DNA of 64,000 nucleotides, taken from the NCBI GenBank assembly GCA_947247005.1, contig OX365959.1, forward strand, positions 38,725,097-38,789,096, written 5' to 3'. Made by a program: the position numbers and the translations under genes. Positions within the stretch are counted from its first letter, which is position 1, and each line of letters starts with the position of its first letter. Below are positions 1 to 42,516 of this stretch, piece after piece. The notes beneath the pieces were generated by a model. It was not told where the DNA came from. It saw only the letters and a program-made list of their open reading frames with translations, and did no database searches. The stretch comes from Spisula solida (lineage: Eukaryota > Mollusca > Bivalvia > Venerida > Mactridae).

Positions 1-640
1 AGTGATGAAAATAAAATGCAATAACAACCAGCAAATTCAAATCAAAAACATAAGTTTAGAGGAAGTAGACTCTTTTAACTATCTGGGAAGTATTGTGGAC
101 AACCAAGGTGGCAACAAAGCCAGAGTAACCTTCAACATCTTGAAAATACATGGAATTCCAAAAACCTATCCAGAAAAAAACAGAACTAAAAATATGCAAC
201 TCAAATGTGAAATCAGTCCTCTCATATGGATCTGAAACATTGAGAAAAACCAAAGCTATTCCAACCAAATTCCAGAGCTTCATCAACTACTGCTTAAGGA
301 GGATTTTAAACATAAAATGGACAAAGTGCGCAATGAACACCTCTGGAACATGACAAATAAAAAACCGATCGATATAGAAATGAAAAGAAGAAAATTGGAA
401 TGGATTGGAAACATCCTCCGTAAACTGAACACAAATATCACAAAACAGGCTCTTAAGTGGAATTCACAGGGTAAAAGAAAAAGGGCACGTCCACACAACA
501 CCAGGAGAAGAAATGTAGAGACGGAAACGAAAGGAAGCGGTAACACCTGGAACACCCTGGAACAAACAGCAGATGGAGGGAATTTGTCATTGGCCTATGC
601 TCCCCGGAGGAGCCAATGGACTAAGTAAGTAAGTAATGTT
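1..640 (+). mobile_element. 3' end of a degenerate non-LTR retrotransposon (LINE ORF2 fragment)
   Basis: Translations in shifting plus-strand frames match the end of a LINE reverse-transcriptase ORF. They include a segment reading EEVDSFNYLGSIVDNQGG, then NSNVKSVLSYGSETLRKT, then a basic C-terminal domain with KRRKLEWIGNILRK and QALKWNSQGKRKRARP. These motifs are typical of the thumb and C-terminal part of ORF2 in invertebrate LINEs. The reading frame is broken by at least two frameshifts, so this is a dead copy, and its 5' part lies outside the window. The copy ends at about 634 in a short TAAG-type tandem (actaagtaagtaag), the kind of short repeat tail seen on LINEs without poly(A). The clade cannot be assigned from this fragment. 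Confidence 0.8.
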
Positions 641-1022
641 TGGGTTATAAATAACAATAGCAATTTTGTTTTTATGGTCTTTATTATATAAATGTTCAAA
701 CATGCAACTATAAAATAAACATACGTGGAATGCACAAAGTGGGAAATAAACAAATAATTAACTACAAATATCCATCTATAAATCCAATCAAAACGTTCAA
801 TATTTCACATTAAACTTGTGTAGTTTTAAGATAAATGCATCAAATAATCTGAACTGCCACAATCTGGTTTTGTCATTAATACAATTAGTAGACTGTCTCT
901 CAGTACAACTCACTCAAACAACAGTCAGATGTTCTAAGCAATATCAGCAGTAAATAACACCGGCTTGCTTGTATAACACTTATTGCATTCTTTAAATTAG
1001 TCCAAAAATTAACACGGCACGT
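641..1022. other. Unassigned AT-rich spacer
   Basis: No exon, repeat boundary or RNA gene is recognisable between the LINE tail and the next MITE. The sequence is AT-rich and has no long open frame. Confidence 0.5.
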
Positions 1023-1028
1023 CGGATA

Positions 1029-1295
1029 CAGGGGTGTCAACAGGGCCAATTAAAAAATCAGGATATTGTATGCGGCCAACCATTTTCGCCAAACAAGAGG
1101 CCTTCACTGACATTGTTTCCATAACTAACCAAGTTTGTACTAAAGAAATTCCATCAGAGCAGATGAAATTGACCATAACTTTGCCATTTCTTGACATATT
1201 TTCATCATATAACTTTTATTATGGTCAGCAGTCATTGCTCTTTCAGGAATGATAAATCCGGAATTCCAGATAAATCAGGAAAATTGACACCCCTG
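1029..1295. mobile_element. hAT-like MITE, 267 bp, with 6-bp target duplication (copy 1)
   Basis: The element begins CAGGGGTGTCAA and ends TTGACACCCCTG, and is flanked directly by CGGATA on both sides (1023-1028 and 1296-1301). A second copy of exactly the same length lies at 25243-25509 with its own 6-bp duplication, AAGATC. The CAGGGG-type terminus fits hAT transposons. The 6-bp duplication is shorter than the usual 8 bp but is known for some hAT lineages. There is no coding capacity, so it is a non-autonomous element. Confidence 0.8.
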
Positions 1296-1475
1296 CGGAT
1301 ATAACGAGGATCATTAAAAATATGTAGACAAATGAATTCACATTTAATTCACACTGTTTTTAGATTTGCTAATTTTTAACATTTAAGTTCATCTCAAATG
1401 CATATGTCCACATAAATATGTGGTTTCCTTGAACGCATCTATGACATTATAACAGTTATTGATTTCTATTTGTTA

Positions 1476-1690
1476 TCATCAAAAGGCCGTAACTCAGGCA
1501 ATAATCATCTGGCCTTAATTTGTTGACAATATGCCCAACAAGGCTTGGTACCAAGTAATTATGTCAAATTTCATAAAAATCCGACCAATAGTTAAGAAGG
1601 ACAAGCGAAGACAAACTTTGTGACATTCATCCATCCAGGACAACAGGAATATGCCTCTCACATGCCTGTATGTGGGGGACACAAAAACTA
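1476..1690 (+). repeat. Fragment of a Helentron-like short element
   Basis: The stretch contains the module 'aaggccgtaactcaggcaat ... aagcgaagacaaactttgtg', followed by a GC-rich imperfect hairpin ending in GGGGGACACA. The same module recurs at about 11585-11780, with 'aggcttggtaycaag' in the middle, and it resembles the internal unit of the element at 9874. The left terminus was not identified. Confidence 0.45.
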
Positions 1691-1863
1691 TTCAGAGATG
1701 ATACAGGTTTCTAGAAATAAGAGGATAGCTCTCAGCAGGCAGGAAAACATTAGAACCAGTATATTAATTGCACGAGTTAATGAAACAAATATGGATGAAC
1801 ATTGAACATAAAAGGTAGCTACATTTTTAACAAACAAGACAACCACACCCACACACACACTTA

Positions 1864-2278
1864 CACTGCCCACCAAAAATAAGTATACAGATGTAATTTG
1901 CCCAATTACTTGCCTGTAATAATACTATTTGCAGAACAGTGAAGCAACAATATATACGAAGAAAATGAATATTTTTGTTTATTAAATGGAAAGGCTATAC
2001 ATTAATTGGTACCCTAGGTGCAAAATCCAAAGTTTCTTTGTCCCTCTTGAATGGTAACTTTGTCACAAAAAGATGGAAAATTCAGTCTTTTTGATCACAT
2101 GGTTATTTTAGTTTTAAACATATTTATCTTTATTTCTATGTCTATTTTGACTCATTAAGTAACTGCAGTTTTAGAAACTAGTATAATTGTGATTGTCTGA
2201 TAAACAGATATTGAATAATTTAATCAACTTTAATTTTGCAAAAATTATTTACTGTATACTTATTTTTGGTGGGCACTG
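1864..2278 (+). mobile_element. Tc1/mariner-type MITE, 415 bp (copy 1 of 3)
   Basis: The terminal inverted repeats start CACTGCCCACCAAAAATAAG and the copy is flanked by TA on both sides. Three copies are present: 1864-2278, 6378-6792 and 47217-47631 (inverted). All are exactly 415 bp and have the same interior. A TA duplication and a TIR of about 27 bp fit a Tc1/mariner or pogo-group non-autonomous element. No transposase fragment is visible. Confidence 0.85.
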
Positions 2279-2371
2279 TATAATGAAAAGTTATGAAAAT
2301 GTGCGAAAGTTATTTGGGTCAGTATGGTTCACAAAAACAATAAACTACAATGTTAAAGATTCTACAGTATA

Positions 2372-2819
2372 AACAAGTAATTAAGAATTGCAAGCAATAC
2401 AGAAGTCCCCTACCGGTTTTAAGCCATTTTCAATGTTTCTGTTGCCATAGCAACCACAAGTCAGAATCAAAATATTTTTAGACGTGCATAATCCCCTTAT
2501 TGCCCCCTATCCACATACCAAGTTTCATAAAATAAGCTTGGAAACTGTTTGAGTTATGACAGGATCCAGATTTGGGCATATTTTCACTCTTTCTGTCGCC
2601 ATAGTAACCACAAGTTTTGTCAGAATCAAAATATTTTTAGACGTGCATAATCCCCCTATTGCCCCCTATCCACATACCAAGTTTCATAAACTTAGCTTGG
2701 AAACTGTTTGAGTTATGTCAGGATCCAGATGTTTTGACGGACGGACGGACGGAAGGACTGACTGACGGACGGACGGCAAACCTATAGTCCCCTCCGGTCA
2801 AAAACTGGTAGGGGACTAA
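2372..2819 (+). mobile_element. Pearl/Helentron-like element, family 1 (full copy)
   Basis: The copy begins AACAAGTAATTAAGAATTGC and carries the subterminal motif AGTCCCCTACCGG. It has two internal direct repeats built on 'gccatag(c/t)aaccacaagt ... tatccacataccaag', then a (GACG)n array at 2736-2776. It ends in a hairpin (AGTCCCCTCCGG...CCGGTAGGGGACT) followed by CTAA. Other copies or pieces lie at 22177-22299, 24505-24681, 43334-43782 and 58593-59083. Internal tandem repeats plus an ACGG array plus a 3' hairpin are the hallmarks of the bivalve 'pearl' and Helitron-like non-autonomous elements. Confidence 0.8.
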
Positions 2820-3490
2820 CAATACAATAACAACATAAAGGTTAGTGCTAGCACAAACTGGACTAGGTTATATGTGTAAGCACAATTATATATAGGAATT
2901 ATACCATTCTGTTTATTGTAAACAAAGGGAGACAAATCTGTAATACCAATATCAGATTTATACCTTGAACAGTACAAGGGAGACAACTATGTGGTACCAA
3001 TATATTGCCAATCAAGGGAGGTAACTCGTATAAATTGCTTAGAAAGCAAGGGGAGGTAATTTATTTCGCTAACATTCATATATTAGATACTTCAAGGCTA
3101 TGTAGCACCTGGATCTAGTAATTAAACGACTTCAACTTAATGCTTGCAAAAATTCAATTCAATCTGAAATTTATATTGCAAACTTATGAAGTCATCACTG
3201 GTAATTTGAAAACTTTTCTAATAGATTAACACAAAATAATGATTATCACCAATGCTGTTTCATGCTATGTTATGCATGCGTCTTGCTTCTTAAATATTAT
3301 TTAAATAACCAGCAGTAACAGAGGTAGCTTTATCAGAATGGATAACTCACTTTGTTGTATAAATATGCAACACAAATAATAAATGTAATACAAAGTATTA
3401 AAACAAAATAAATAAATAAAATAATATTGACTAGGGATTAATGTAACATGAATCACACTGTTAGTTTCCACTACATATATCATACATTGT
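2820..3490. other. Unassigned spacer
   Basis: AT-rich sequence with a short diverged tandem-like stretch in which 'gggagacaa' or 'gggaggtaa' recurs about every 50 bp (2920-3060). No gene was recognised. Confidence 0.4.
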
Positions 3491-3990
3491 CACTGTGGTA
3501 TACCATACACTGAATATCGTGGGTAAATTTGAGTAATATCATTACTATTCCAGTCTATGAATTGAGCATTCCGAACTACTTGTCCGAATCAGCAAAAATG
3601 CAAAGTATTTGTTTAAGCTCTATACATATTTCCTACAGAAGTAACTTGCCCGAATCCACAAGTACTTGTCCTGTGTAAATTTCTGCTATTCACAATATTG
3701 AACAGGGAACGAGTGTATGTTCAGCCATGATAACTACCAATTCCCTAACATTGCTTGTATCTTACTTCTTACTCTTCCCTTTTCATCATTATCTCATACG
3801 TTTAATTCAAATTTCAGAGAAATGATGAAAGTACAAAAAAGATACTTGCCAAAACAGATACAAGTAAGTATTGATTTCAGTGTACCAATTAGTGACAAAC
3901 ATCTTGTTTGTGTATGGAGTTTTGAATAACCTTGTCACTACTGTACTTGATCACTACACCATTTTCTCAAGTGTACGGCATACCACAGTG
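3491..3990. repeat. Possible 500-bp element with about 20-bp inverted ends
   Basis: CACTGTGGTATACCATACAC at 3491 pairs with GTGTACGGCATACCACAGTG at 3971-3990, giving 18 of 20 matches in inverted orientation. There is no second copy in the window and no clear target duplication, so the transposon reading is tentative. Confidence 0.4.
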
Positions 3991-4219
3991 TATTATATTG
4001 GTACAATTATATTACACACGAAAAACACAAGTTTGTGTTATTGTACATTTAGTGAACAAAAAATGGTTTTATATACAAATGAAATATAAATATCAAATGT
4101 AGAAACTAAGGGCTCCCTCCTTCCACCCTATGTATGCATTCAAGTGATTGGTATGGTAAAGTCAAAACAGGGAACAAGGAGCGCCAATTAAAACGAAAAA
4201 CCCTCAAATAGTGAATACC

Positions 4220-4410
4220 CCGGGGCTGGTATTTATAAAGGAACTTGGTGCAAAACTTAGTTAAACTAAAGTTTAAAATTTGTCTGGCACATATCTCACA
4301 AAGATCGAAAGATAACCCATATTTTCCAATTAATTATTGTAGCTTTAACTTTATGATTTAAGAAACATCTTAAGTTTTCTACAAATATGCTTTATAAATA
4401 CCGAACCTGG
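4220..4410. mobile_element. Foldback MITE of the CCAGGGG..GTATT group
   Basis: The ends are CCGGGGCTGGTATTTATAAAG and, inverted, CTTTATAAATACC...CCTGG. The terminal motif is shared with elements at 8309, 12636, 45378, 46366, 55191 and 59484, while the subterminal sequence differs. Confidence 0.6.
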
Positions 4411-5849
4411 TGCTGATAACAGTATACGGACCATCAATGTTAAACGACTATGCTAAAATCGTACTTCTGGAAAAAAATAGACATACTACCACGGGTATAC
4501 ACTTCTCATGTATTCATTGATACTACCTGACGAATCTTGTCCACAAAATTCATCAAGCGATGTTAATAAAGGAGTAAAATCATTCATTAATCAAAGACAA
4601 AAAACTTTCCGAAACTGTTAGATACAAAAACTTAAAAGTTTAAAAGTAGTTTTTATAAGGAAAAATATACTAGTACATGTATATAGTAAAAATAAGAAAT
4701 GGCACATGCAACAGAAATGCGTAGAAAATTAATATTGTAGACAGACGTAAACAATGAAATGAAAAACTGTACTTCCAGTACAAATGAAATCATTTAAACT
4801 ATACAAAAACAATTAACTTAAAAATCAAATAGACATTATCTCTAAAAAGCAGAATTAAAGCCATCCATTAATAGAAATGTAGAGTATTTCATAATTACTG
4901 TACATAAAACAAACTGTTGTTGGTAAAGTTATTTAGTAACGACACACACACAGGACATGATGTTACGTCTGTTACTTTAAATACCCAATACAGAGAAAAC
5001 CATACATTCTTTATCTTATTCCTAATAATACTATATTAAAGAATGTATAACTATCAGTGCTGAACACATATATAAAACTTAAAATATCCCTATGAACAAT
5101 TTGGTCTTACTGAATTCATAAACATAAAGTTGATAGTTTATAAGGGCCTCGTTTCTGGTAATATGGATTTTTATAAGACCCCACTATTTATAAACATCAC
5201 AAAATACATAAGTATCTAATTATATGCAGTATTATGTCAAATGTTTTGAACATTTGTATATTGGTGAACACATGAGCATTTTGGGAATGTTTTTATATAT
5301 TAATAAAATACATGAAACAACCCCCCCCCCACCCACAAATATCTTCACATAACTTTAAATGCTGTTCTCATAACCTTCATTTTTTCTATTCCTTCTGTTT
5401 TATTATGCAGCACCATTAAAAGATAGAGTGAGCAAACATATAAACATAAAATTTGTGTTTGCCCATTCTATTATTTGCACTTTAAGTGACAAATTTCCTA
5501 AATTTAAGCTAACAAGAGCTTGAAGCAGACAAAATGCTTCCACAAGATGACCAATGCCACCACAACCCTGAAGCTTTCTAACTTAACCAATTATACGGTA
5601 ATTGTGCAAACCCAAAAAGATCCCATACAAACAAACTATTCACTAATAAAATCAATTAACAAAGGGAAGGCATAATATAGTATAAATCGAATGTAAAGAC
5701 TTATGAAAAGAGATTAAAATAATTGCTGTAGGAAACTAATAGTAATACATGGCACATACAATTAAAACAAAAGTTGAAAAGTCTATATAATACTAGATGT
5801 CTGATTGAGACAGAAACCTCTCACAATATAACATGGTTACCATAGTAAC
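4411..5849. other. Unassigned AT-rich stretch
   Basis: No exon with recognisable protein homology was found on either strand. There is a C10 homopolymer run at about 5322-5331. The stretch lies downstream of the ZMYND19 stop codon and could be partly intergenic. Confidence 0.4.
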
Positions 5850-6126
5850 CCTGATACACTGCTTCTCAGTTCCGTGGAGGTTTGTACTGGTTTCATATTA
5901 CTATAACGGAACTGAAACCAGGCATTACACTTGGATAGAACTGAGGTGCCGTGTATCATAAGTGTATCCGATTGTTAGGCCAGTTAGTCATAAAACTCGG
6001 TGGAATTGAGGTATAGTGTATCCCAAGTTCTGTCCCGAGCACTAAACCGGTTTTCATCATAGTTCCGTCATAGCAATATGAAAGCAGAATCAAATATCTG
6101 ACGGAAATGAGGAGTAGTGTATCAGG
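5850..6126. mobile_element. Foldback element with repeated inverted modules
   Basis: CCTGATACACTGCTTCTCAG at the left pairs with an inverted copy at 6102-6126. Two further inverted relatives of the same module, of the type GAACTGAGGTGCCGTGTATC, occur inside at about 5938 and 6001. The element therefore consists largely of diverged copies of its own end. Confidence 0.55.
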
Positions 6127-6377
6127 AATACAACCGTTTATGTACCTGAAACATGCTGCAAATGGGAGCCAAGAAGTGTTAAACTGAATAGACAAATTGT
6201 CAGCTCAAGACAATCACAAATATATTTTTCTTCTAGTTTTTGGGAATAGTTTTACTTATCAATATTTACAAACATTTATGTGATCCCGCATCTGGAATAT
6301 TATTTTTCACTAGAGTTTGGGACTGATGGTTTCAGTATGTACCTGGTAACATTGAAATAATGATTTTACTATATATA

Positions 6378-6792
6378 CACTGCCCACCAAAAATAAGTAT
6401 ACAGATGTTATTTGCCTACTTACTTGCCTGTAATCATACCATTTGCAGAACAGTGGAAAAACAATATATTTGAAGAAAAGGATTTTTTTTGTTTATTAAA
6501 TGGAAAGGCCATACATTAATTGGTACCCTAGGTGCAAAATCTACAGTTTCTTTGTCCCTCTTGAATGGTAACTTTGTCACAAAAAGATGGAAAATTCAGC
6601 ATTTTTGGTCACATGTTTATTTTAGTTCCGAACATCTTCATCTTTATTTCTATCTCTATTTGGAATCATTTAGTAACTGTAGTTTCAGGAACTAGCATAA
6701 TTGTGACCGTCTGATAAACAGATATTGAATAATTTAACCAAGTTTAATTTTGCAACAGTTTTTTACTGTATACTTATTTTTGGTGGGCACTG
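6378..6792 (+). mobile_element. Tc1/mariner-type MITE, 415 bp (copy 2 of 3)
   Basis: Same length, ends and orientation as the copy at 1864, and flanked by TA at 6376-6377 and 6793-6794. The interior differs from copy 1 by scattered substitutions only. Confidence 0.87.
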
Positions 6793-6794
6793 TA

Positions 6795-8308
6795 TATATA
6801 TCATAAACTTCACCAAATAAGGAAGCCTTATGTATTATTGAGCATAATTAACAATACCTCCTAAACGATGTCAATAACTCAATAGTGTTAAACATGTGTG
6901 TCACATAATACTGGCAGTAAACGTTGGACCGGTATACTAAATCAAGATGACAATTTTCAGATAACCAGCAAACATGTATAATTATGGTAAAATGAATGTA
7001 AATAAACGACAAAGAAAATAACATGATGTATGATTAAGCATTACATGCATTTATATTTGAGTCAAAAAAGTTCATTAGGTGCGTAAGTTACGGGTCATGC
7101 TATCTCCTGAAACTCCTCTTTGACTTTTATACATCATATAAAATGTCCAAACATATCAAGATAAAGAAATAAGATTGGATAATATTGAGTGTACAAAACA
7201 AGTAGAAGTTTGCTTACTTCAAAAATGTAGTCTATTAATTAAATGTAAATAGGTGCGAGAAAACAATTCAAAGCTTTAACAATAAGTTCAATAAGAAGGA
7301 ATGAAATAGTAGTAATTAGTAAATCTTAACAAAAACACATTCTATCGGAATGTTGAGAAATAATAGGTGGAATGAACAATGCGTAGAGAACAATAACAAC
7401 TTTTCATAAAATTTGCGCAAGATGAACGAAGACATCTAAAGTCTTTATTCATAAACATTCTAAGACTGAAACACTGACGTAAGAATTAAAATTGCTAAAT
7501 GCTCAATAATTATCCTTTCATACTGCTGTAATAATTTACATTTTCATAATTTTTTGGAAATATATATTAGATTCTTAGTCAATGAGTTCAGGAAAAATAT
7601 GCTCTTGAACTTAGACAACTACAATTAAATACAGAAACTGAAAGTATTTTTTCCTGTAGACTCAAGTTTGCAATTCACAAACATTTAACCTAGCGAACTT
7701 CTTCAAAAATACAAATTCGTCTAGCAAATTTTGTCCAAGCAAAAAAATATGATTCCACAGTATACTGATAATAAATGTATAAATGTGTACGCCCTAACAA
7801 ACATATATGGAATGTGTAATGGGAATGATTGATCTACGTTATACAGGAATGATTTAAATTTATACAATTAGTGTTCTGAGATCATTTTACAGTTGTAAAT
7901 GTTCAATCATACATGTATAATTATGAGAAATAGCAAAACGTGAATATGGAGTATAGACCAGCGTCCTTGACAGGTCCTTGACGAAATTCCCACATGTCAC
8001 ATAATGTATAAAACCATTATAAACATTTTATTTGAACTTCAAAAGTGTGTAGTTCAAGAAATATGAATAAGATCCTGATCTTTATGCATGAATATATGAC
8101 CAGTTTCATGCATTAAATGTTAAAAAAAATTGCTGGCATTATCGGTTCTTTAGATTGTGTTTGTATCTGCACAATGTACCAATGGAATGAAATACGTAGC
8201 CTTGGACATAACATTATTGAAAAGCACAAATTGGGAGAGGTGACTAATTTGTTACAAGCACTTGCATGAATACCAATTAATTAATATTCAATTATAGAGC
8301 AAACACAC
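6795..8308. other. Unassigned AT-rich stretch
   Basis: No conserved exon or repeat boundary was recognised. It may belong to the ZMYND19 3' untranslated or flanking region. A minus-strand AATAAA (plus-strand TTTATT at about 7444) lies 1.8 kb past the stop codon, but it is not known to be used. Confidence 0.35.
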
Positions 8309-8547
8309 CAGGGGCAGTATTCACAAAGCATCTTAGCAGAAAACTATTTCTAAAGGGAATCAGCTTAACAAGAAAATCAAAATAATCAATATTTTACAGT
8401 TTTTAAGCATTATGTAAACAGTGACTATAATTACTAAGAAAGCATGGATTATTCTTCATCAAATTGTGGGACATATGAGCTGCGCAAATGAACTTAAGTC
8501 GAAATATTTAAGTTTTCACTTAAGATGCTTTGTGAATACAAGCCCTG
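8309..8547. mobile_element. Foldback MITE of the CCAGGGG..GTATT group
   Basis: The left end reads CAGGGGCAGTATTCACAAAG and the right end is its inverse, CTTTGTGAATACAAGCCCTG. The subterminal GCATCTTA is also inverted at the other end. The same family recurs at 59484-59648. Confidence 0.7.
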
Positions 8548-9249
8548 TACTGCTCTTGTCTAGCACATCTAGTAAAGTCATTCCACAAAAGTTGGTTCTA
8601 AATTTGAGTCTATATAAATACATGGTACAGTAATGATAAAACATTTGACTATTAAGAATGAAAGTATCTTTACCTTGTAAAACAACCAATGTCTCTCGAA
8701 AAGTCAAAAATCGAATCAATAAAATGAGGGTTTTGCCTTCCATATTCCATATTTTGCAATTCATGACTTAACAACAAAACAAAATTGCATTTTACAATAA
8801 TCTGTGAAATTTCATGCCGACGAAAATAATAGATTTTACAGTATTGTCAATTAATTTTCATGTACCAATACAATTGTCTGACCATATAAGACTCTATCTA
8901 TCATATTGAAAGTATTATAAAAATCAGAAATCTTCACAAGGGATTAATTTTTGCTATATTTGAAAATAAGATAAGTTCATGAAAATTTCCGCCATATTCA
9001 AGAAACTGATAAGTTCGCGAAAAGATATGATCGTGAACTTCAACAATGGCGTAAAAACAACAGAAATTAGTTATTTCTCAATATAAACAAAAGCAAACAT
9101 TTAACCTTGCAATCTACTTAAGAGCAAAAACATCTGCTAAAAAATTTGCAAAGTTTTTACGTCACGAAATTTCTGATTTTTCAGTTACTATATAATGATC
9201 AAAATGGAAGTAAATACAGATGAGGGGCTTGGGTTTATGAAGAAAGTTT

Positions 9250-40278
<31,029 letters not shown>

Positions 40279-40660
40279 ACATGAAGTAATCCGACAACGG
40301 TTTCATCAACACTCACACCAACTCCACTCCCGATCACGGGAAAATCACACAACAATACTCGAGGAATCGAACTCTCTCCCCCACCCTCTTTGTTAATACA
40401 CGTGTGGAAATGAGGCCGAGTAACGGACCAATCAAAATCGAGTACAGCTTCCACGACGGGTCAAAGGTCGTGTTTACATTTTGCTTGGTTGAATGACTCG
40501 CGATCGGCTAAATCATAAGCGTGATCAATAATGACTGTGACACGCGTTTACCGTCTGTTGCACGTTTATAAATTGAAATGTGTGATCATTGCAGCCCATT
40601 ATTATCTGATCGACATACTTCAAACGCTACGCGTTATAATTTCCAGGTGCGTAGACATTA
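40279..40660 (-). promoter_or_regulatory. Probable ZMYND19 5' UTR and promoter region
   Basis: This is the CpG-richest stretch near the gene, with many CG dinucleotides between 40290 and 40630. A CCAAT box (plus-strand CCAAT at 40428-40432) lies about 150 bp upstream of the ATG. No TATA box is evident, as is usual for housekeeping genes. The transcription start is inferred, not seen. Confidence 0.45.
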
Positions 40661-40674
40661 GATATTTGGCCAAA

Positions 40675-40799
40675 GGGAATTGAGGCATATTAATTTTATG
40701 ATAATGTTTGTCTTATATCAGTATACTTAATATTAAGAATATTTTTTATATACTGATATAAGACAAACATAAACATAAAACTAATGTGCGTCAATTCCC
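40675..40799. repeat. Long hairpin upstream of ZMYND19
   Basis: GGGAATTGAGGCATATTAAT and ATGTTTGTCTTATATCAGTATA-type sequence (40705-40726) fold back on TATACTGATATAAGACAAAC and the terminal CAATTCCC. The arms are about 50 bp around a loop of about 23 bp. It is likely a small foldback MITE about 400 bp from the start codon. Confidence 0.75.
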
Positions 40800-41344
40800 T
40801 ACGGGCGTAGCTGGAGCATCGATTGTAGGCTACAGTCCAGTAGGCATTAAATAAATCATTTTAATACCCAGTCCCTTTACCTGACTAATCAATTTTCCTG
40901 GATTTTTTCCTGGAACAACTATTCGGAGACTGATGCCATTAAATTTTTGAATACTTGTATCAAGAATCTGGAACTGAGAATAGAAGCATGTGTCTAGGGT
41001 CACTGCAAGAATGTAGACCTCTATATAGTTTCCTGTCCATCAACTGCGTAAATGTATTTTTAGTATTCTTGTCAAATTGCGAGAATACTCGCATTAAAAT
41101 TAGGACGACGACGACTAAATGCTCCTCACAAACTCCCCCTTACAGCATTTCTACTGTTTGTTCTTGACAACGTGGTAAGCCCAAGATTTAAAAACTTGTT
41201 AATTTCACAATAAATAGTTCTACATGTAGCAAAAATATTTATCAGTGTTCCTCGACCATATCCTTAGCAGTACCAACTTGCATTTCCACAATTAAGAAAC
41301 TATTGACTTCAACTTGGGACAGAAATTATTGCCAACTTTTCATG
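40800..41344. other. Unassigned intergenic sequence
   Basis: No homology was recognised. Small open frames are not supported by protein similarity or splice context. Confidence 0.4.
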
Positions 41345-41470
41345 GAAGGGTGTGACCTGCCATGTCCGACATGGAATCGAACCCGGACCGCCGGGTTACA
41401 CATCTAGCGCCCTGGAAAACGACCGAGGCTTTGGGCGATATGCTCGTTACAAACATGCTGACTTCCTCAC
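41345..41470 (-). mobile_element. tRNA-derived SINE head (minus)
   Basis: Minus-strand sequence GGCGGTCCGGGTTCGATTCC includes a perfect box B. An upstream CAGGGCGCTAGATGTG fits the anticodon/variable region of a tRNA-like head. The rest of the body is not clearly delimited. Confidence 0.5.
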
Positions 41471-42516
41471 CCATCTAATATCATTTTATTCTAGTTGACG
41501 ATAACCACTTACAGCACCCAGGATACTTGATGACCAAGAATTATACCCAGTGTTTGGAGCTTACTCTGATTAAGATAAGCTTGAGTGCTTTAGCCACGGT
41601 CGTATATAGTTTTTTAATTTTTCGTCATGGAAGACACATGTAAGACAGCATGGGTCCCGTAGCAACCAACAATAATAGTCGATCAAATTTAAAGTCATCC
41701 ATATAAATATCTCACTATTCATCATTTTGACCGAAGTTACTTTCACCGAGAGATAGCCATTTTTTGGGAGGCGATTAAGCCTCTCATTACTACCATTGCC
41801 CATTTCTTAATACAAGATTAACCGCCTTTAGGCTGCTATGTGAATCCGCATTCAAGTAGTTCCAAAAACTGTCAACATTCCCAATACTGCTACGTATGTT
41901 TCTCCAATTTTTTTAACTGATTTAAGCCAATCAGCAACATTTGTTTATTCTAAGATCAAACATTATTGTGAAACTGTTCGTTAAATCGATATTTTGGCCA
42001 AAAAAATCACTACACCGGCTGATACCGAACTTAATTGTTTCATAGTACGAAAATGACGTGTACATCAAATGTCCCGGCTGTAAAGCTATTTTTAGAAACT
42101 TCAGACTACGGTCAAGTGATGGTTTTATCAATGAATCGTATACGTCTGCAAAGTACTGTTATGCAATCATATGGTGTCGCTGTACTAGCTAGCCGCTTTC
42201 TATAGACTGTCTCCCGCTGTGAGGGAAGTGATTACAGGACGGTACTGTAGAATTTGATAAATAGGAGTATAGTATTATTTTAAAGCCACTTTTGATATAG
42301 GCATTCAATACACGTATTACATATAAATTGATATATGCACCTTTTAACAATTATTTAGATACCCAATATGCCTATATAGTCACATATGCCTATTTTGACA
42401 TTCAAGACAAGATCGGCAGTAAGAAAACGAACATTAAACGTGTAAAGTCGGTTTAAGCTTTAGTAGCAGCAACCAGATCGCCTCCCAAGTTTACTCTCAG
42501 TGCTTTGATTTTTATA
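41471..42516. other. Unassigned intergenic sequence
   Basis: No exon or repeat boundary was recognised on either strand. Confidence 0.35.

Noticed and set aside
1..640. Intact LINE ORF2 gene
   Set aside because: The homologous reading shifts frame at least twice and is truncated at the window start, so it is annotated as a dead fragment.
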